Shown here in pieces: positions 60,742 through 64,000 of a stretch of 64,000 nucleotides of DNA (positions are counted from its first letter, which is position 1; every line of letters starts with the position of its first letter). The position numbers were made by a program, and so were the translations under genes. Source of the DNA: Anaerosporobacter sp031551385 (GTDB lineage: Bacteria; Bacillota; Clostridia; Lachnospirales; Lachnospiraceae). Under the pieces are notes generated by a model. It did no database searches. It was not told the origin of the DNA and saw only the letters and a program-made list of their open reading frames with translations. The stretch is from positions 23,136 through 87,135 of the forward strand of contig NZ_JAVBNS010000094.1 in NCBI RefSeq assembly GCF_031551385.1, read 5' to 3'.

Positions 60742-60849
60742 TAGTATTTCAATATATTGTAATTCTGGTTGTGAACGTATTGCTTTTTTCAATGAAATTT
60801 CAATTCGTATAATATTCCTTTATTAAAATGAATACTTTGCGAATGTTAC

Positions 60850-60890
60850 AAAAAAACCTTAGAAATACAAGCAAATTTCTAAGGTTTTTT
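60850..60890 (-). terminator. Terminator of the M56 gene
   Basis: AAAAAACCTTAGAAAT pairs with ATTTCTAAGGTTTTTT around a 9-base loop. Both ends are A/T tracts, so it is probably bidirectional. Confidence 0.85.
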
Positions 60891-60925
60891 ATAACTATTT
60901 GATTTTACTGTATATCATACATTTA

Positions 60926-62908
60926 CTACTCAACCTCAAATTCCACCATCAACGTATACTTATCAAAATCGCCAGGTGCTCTAAAATCCAGAATATCTTT
61001 TACTAAACGGTATTTTCCTGCCGTTAATTTACCATATAGCCATTCCCAGTCAATTGTAAGCTCAAATGGTTCATCCTTCACTATGTTATAACCAATACTG
61101 TTAAAGGCAGCATTATCAATAATATATGGTACAACATACCACTTTCCATTCTCATAATATTCCAGATAATAGTCTTCTCCAGCCGTAATTTCTTTATCCG
61201 TTGTATTTAAGATAGAAAATGTAATACCAGTTGGAATCACAGAATCCTTATTCACAGACATAGACACACCTTCTAATACAGGATTACTCTTGTAGGCGGA
61301 ATCAAAAAGCATATAGATCATATCCGATTCTGCATAAGAAAGCTCACCTATCGAATCTTTGTATGCATATAGATATCCTTCATATGATTGTTCACCTGAA
61401 CCAAATACAGCCTTTTGTGCGGAATAGATTCCTTCTCCACTTCCAGCTAACGCACTGTTGTCTGTCAACTTGTCAAACAATGCAATTCCTTCCATGTTAT
61501 ATGCTGTTTTATAAAGTTTTCCCGTTTCGATTGCAAGCACATACATCTCATTCAAACTCATTGGATGCAGATATACATTTCTACCGTCTTCCGATACGGA
61601 TACCTCACAATACATATCTCCTTGTGTCATATGGCAGCCAATCGCTGCTAAATCCACTGCTCGGACTAGCGTTTGTGTACTCAAATCATAGACAAACAAT
61701 CCAAAATATCCATGGAAAATAACCGTGTTGCCATCTGCATAATCAAGAATCGGTCCATCTGCTCCAAGAGTTGCATTCGGATCAATCGAAACAATTGGCA
61801 GTGCAATCTCTTCCATGTCTTGCTCTGTTTGTTTCGAATCACCCTCTGTTGTCTCATTTCCTTCCTCTGGTGTATTTTCATCCGATTGCGAATCTTCACT
61901 TTCAACAGGTAACGCCGTTTTCGATACGGGATTACTTAGCAAAGCAACTCCTAAAATGATACATCCAATCACAGCACAAATCGAAACGGAAATCAATGGT
62001 TTCTTGTATTTCGTTACATTTTTAATTCTACCTTTCACATTACCCTCCCCAAACGCTAACGGTGTACCTAAAATCAATTTTCTTCCTACCGCTAGACTTA
62101 ATAACGATGTCGCATACTCCTTACGGATATCTCCATCATACGCATTTGATATATAGTTTTTCATTACATATTCATCACAAGACATCTCCATATCTTGAAT
62201 TACAAGCACATAGGCAAGCCAAACAAGTGGATTGAACCAATGAAGAATCGTAATACCAAACAAAATCAACTTAACAATATAATCTTTACGCTTTATGTGT
62301 GCCTGCTCGTGCATGATGATATAGGACATTTCTCTCTCACCAATTGTAGATGGTACATAGATACGTGTTCTAAAAAATCCTAGCACAAATGCTGTTTCAA
62401 TGTAATCAGATAGATATATAGCATTACTCGCAATACATAAATCCGTCTTTGAACCTTCCGTATACTGCACACTTCCTACTAATCGCTTCTTTAATCGCAC
62501 AAACGAAATAACACTGACAAGCACAAATATTCCAATCCCAGCAAACCAAATCACTTCTGCAATCATCATTACAATTTGCATTGGATTCATACTAGCTTCT
62601 GGTGTTGCCTTTGGAAGAACGTTATTAACAACTTGATTCACCACTGCGCTTCCTGTATGAATCTCTGGTATCTGTTCATAAACAATCGCTGTCTTAATTG
62701 GTTCATTTTCTTGTGGCAAGATGCTTAAAACGCTCTCAAACGAGAACGGTAATACCAACCGTACAAATGCAAACAGCCAAAGATAGTACACATATTTCTT
62801 AGGTGCTTTTATCATATGCAGAAGAAATCTAGCTAATATAATAACGCATATGGCAATACTACCTTGATAACTTAGATTTAATAACTTAATAAAAAAATCC
62901 TGTTCCAT
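60926..62908 (-). CDS. M56 (BlaR1/MecR1-like) sensor metalloprotease
   Basis: 660 residues. Three or four membrane helices surround an M56 peptidase domain with the zinc motif HEQAH (IIMHEQAHIKRKDYI). The next conserved part, HWFNPLVWLAYVLVIQDMEM, ends with SCDEYV. After a helix near residue 315 comes an acidic linker and an extracellular region without the beta-lactam-binding motif of BlaR1. This region has a beta-propeller-like segment (residues 380-510) and an Ig-like C-terminus (SMSVNKDSVIPTGITFSI). It may sense another extracellular signal. The usual BlaI partner is not adjacent on the visible side. Confidence 0.85.
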   Translation of the reverse strand: MEQDFFIKLLNLSYQGSIAICVIILARFLLHMIKAPKKYVYYLWLFAFVRLVLPFSFESVLSILPQENEPIKTAIVYEQIPEIHTGSAVVNQVVNNVLPKATPEASMNPMQIVMMIAEVIWFAGIGIFVLVSVISFVRLKKRLVGSVQYTEGSKTDLCIASNAIYLSDYIETAFVLGFFRTRIYVPSTIGEREMSYIIMHEQAHIKRKDYIVKLILFGITILHWFNPLVWLAYVLVIQDMEMSCDEYVMKNYISNAYDGDIRKEYATSLLSLAVGRKLILGTPLAFGEGNVKGRIKNVTKYKKPLISVSICAVIGCIILGVALLSNPVSKTALPVESEDSQSDENTPEEGNETTEGDSKQTEQDMEEIALPIVSIDPNATLGADGPILDYADGNTVIFHGYFGLFVYDLSTQTLVRAVDLAAIGCHMTQGDMYCEVSVSEDGRNVYLHPMSLNEMYVLAIETGKLYKTAYNMEGIALFDKLTDNSALAGSGEGIYSAQKAVFGSGEQSYEGYLYAYKDSIGELSYAESDMIYMLFDSAYKSNPVLEGVSMSVNKDSVIPTGITFSILNTTDKEITAGEDYYLEYYENGKWYVVPYIIDNAAFNSIGYNIVKDEPFELTIDWEWLYGKLTAGKYRLVKDILDFRAPGDFDKYTLMVEFEVE

Positions 62909-62991
62909 GAATTCTCCTCTCCCGTCCTATTACTCAAAGACTAAAACGCAGATACACTTTAAACCTCTATAATATTTTGCAGACCCTTGAC

Positions 62992-64000
62992 TTACCTCAA
63001 ATTATATAGAAAAAGATTCATTCCAGCATAAAATTCTACAGAGCATATCCCGTCCTCTGTATATTGCATCTTTACTTTGTTAATTGGTTCTGAGTTCTCT
63101 TTTCTAGCTGTAAGAAGACCATCTGACATATCTACTCTGTTAATCAGTTCCGAAGCCTCTTTGCTAGCTGCAAGAAAACTATCTAACGCATATTCATCTA
63201 GCAATGTCCAAAAATCCTCTAACAACTTATACGATGCCTTATCCAGATTCTTTACTGTATCAACACTCTCCCAAGTTATAAAATCACTCTTTCTTATATC
63301 CACCCAATGCGTACCCTCTGCTCCTACTAGGTCTGTCACCTTATCTTTCATTTTATCCACATCAATTTCATGAAAGATAAACTGTATTGAAGTCAACGCA
63401 TCGGTATGATATGGATAAACAGGTTCTGTAATTGCAGAATCAAACTTTAATATAACTTGGTCGATTTCATCTGTATAATCAAATAAACTCATCTCAGAAG
63501 ATACACGATACATTAAACCACCTTCATTGCTAATCAGTTCAAATGTATAATTCGCAAGATTTTTCTTACACTCATCGACACTCATTCCCCAAGAAAGAGA
63601 CTCTATCGGAGGTGCAATGCCATAGCTTGATGTATCCTCGAATTTACTTTCAATAAACGTTTCAACTTCTTCAAAATCCACAATTTGATACGAATATGAT
63701 GACTTCACACCATCGTCAAACCAAATCATTTCATCCGTAATATAAAAGGTATCACTCTCTTCGGAATCTTCTCCATACGTAATCGTTACGCTGATTTCTT
63801 TCTCTATACTTTCTTCATGGCTCTTATTAACTTCCTTCTTCTTCACTTTCAACGACTTAAAAAATGTAACAAAATCCTTTGCATGTACTGCTGAGAATGT
63901 ATTTTCATTGTCTCCCATATGCACTACAATCGAATCTATATTTTCCATCTCAATACTATCAACTTCTGTCACAACCTTGTCAAATGTACTTGTTGATTTT
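62992..64000 (-). CDS. Hypothetical protein, 5' end outside the window
   Basis: At least 336 codons are open up to the window edge, with no in-frame stop at 63973-64000; the apparent start TEVDSIEMEN is only an internal GTG. The protein is acidic and rich in beta strands. It contains IDSIVVHMGDNENTFSAVHA and a region near the middle (GIAPPIESLSWGMSVDECKK) that resembles sporulation or cell-envelope lipoproteins. Two near-repeated stretches, SKEASELINRVDMSDGLLTA and RKENSEPINKVKMQYTEDG, occur near the C-terminus. It is 83 bases upstream of the M56 gene and probably co-transcribed. Family not recognised. Confidence 0.65.
   Translation of the reverse strand, partial: KSTSTFDKVVTEVDSIEMENIDSIVVHMGDNENTFSAVHAKDFVTFFKSLKVKKKEVNKSHEESIEKEISVTITYGEDSEESDTFYITDEMIWFDDGVKSSYSYQIVDFEEVETFIESKFEDTSSYGIAPPIESLSWGMSVDECKKNLANYTFELISNEGGLMYRVSSEMSLFDYTDEIDQVILKFDSAITEPVYPYHTDALTSIQFIFHEIDVDKMKDKVTDLVGAEGTHWVDIRKSDFITWESVDTVKNLDKASYKLLEDFWTLLDEYALDSFLAASKEASELINRVDMSDGLLTARKENSEPINKVKMQYTEDGICSVEFYAGMNLFLYNLR

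Overview
The window is AT-rich DNA of a spore-forming, anaerobic, low-GC Firmicute. The best guess is a Lachnospiraceae species resembling Clostridium (Lachnoclostridium) phytofermentans. The evidence is spmA/spmB, a yaaR-holB-ricT-trmN6-rsmI-abrB block arranged much as in Bacillus, a GerMN lipoprotein, a GH31 glycosidase, and strong AGGAGG ribosome sites. The genus is inferred from gene content, not from a database search.

Region 1 (about 0.2-18.6 kb, almost all on the minus strand) is the most unusual part. It encodes a nitrogenase-like reductase (NifH-, NifD- and NifK-like proteins) directly behind metK. It also carries three paralogous radical-SAM proteins with an atypical CX8CX2C motif, two NMT1/SsuA-type substrate-binding lipoproteins, a matching permease and ATPase, a YezD-like small protein, an FMN-binding protein, a ferredoxin-ASKHA reductive activator, and two Rrf2 regulators. 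There is no nifB, nifE or nifN. The D/K pair has only four conserved cysteines (1+3). This suggests a simple 4Fe-4S reductase, probably for an imported small molecule; sulfur salvage is the best guess, and it is unproven.

Region 2 (18.8-38.7 kb) is mostly housekeeping: a secreted Ig-domain protein, a chemoreceptor, spmAB, abrB, the rsmI-to-speA block, an AraC regulator divergent from a GH31 alpha-xylosidase, a phosphotransferase, and rsmH.

Region 3 (38.8-56 kb) is a type III CRISPR island. It has four arrays with near-identical leaders, all transcribed on the minus strand, and a cas6-cas10-Csx10-multi-Csm3 operon resembling subtype III-D. Cas10 lacks an HD domain but keeps GGDD, and a CARF-HEPN (TM1812-type) effector ends the operon. 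No cas1 or cas2 is present. A LytTR/membrane-protein operon, a GerMN lipoprotein and three decayed genes sit between the arrays.

Region 4 (56.3-64 kb) holds a PHP phosphatase, a hol-tox/antisense type I toxin-antitoxin locus missing from simple ORF lists, an ABC exporter, an SdpI/SdpR-like pair with a 34-bp palindromic operator, an M56 sensor protease and an incomplete hypothetical gene.

Two repeat families are scattered across the window. Family A has five copies of about 240-490 bp, and its hairpin arms change together between copies. Family B is a MITE with AGGGCGTGT termini; it has three copies, one nested inside a family A element.
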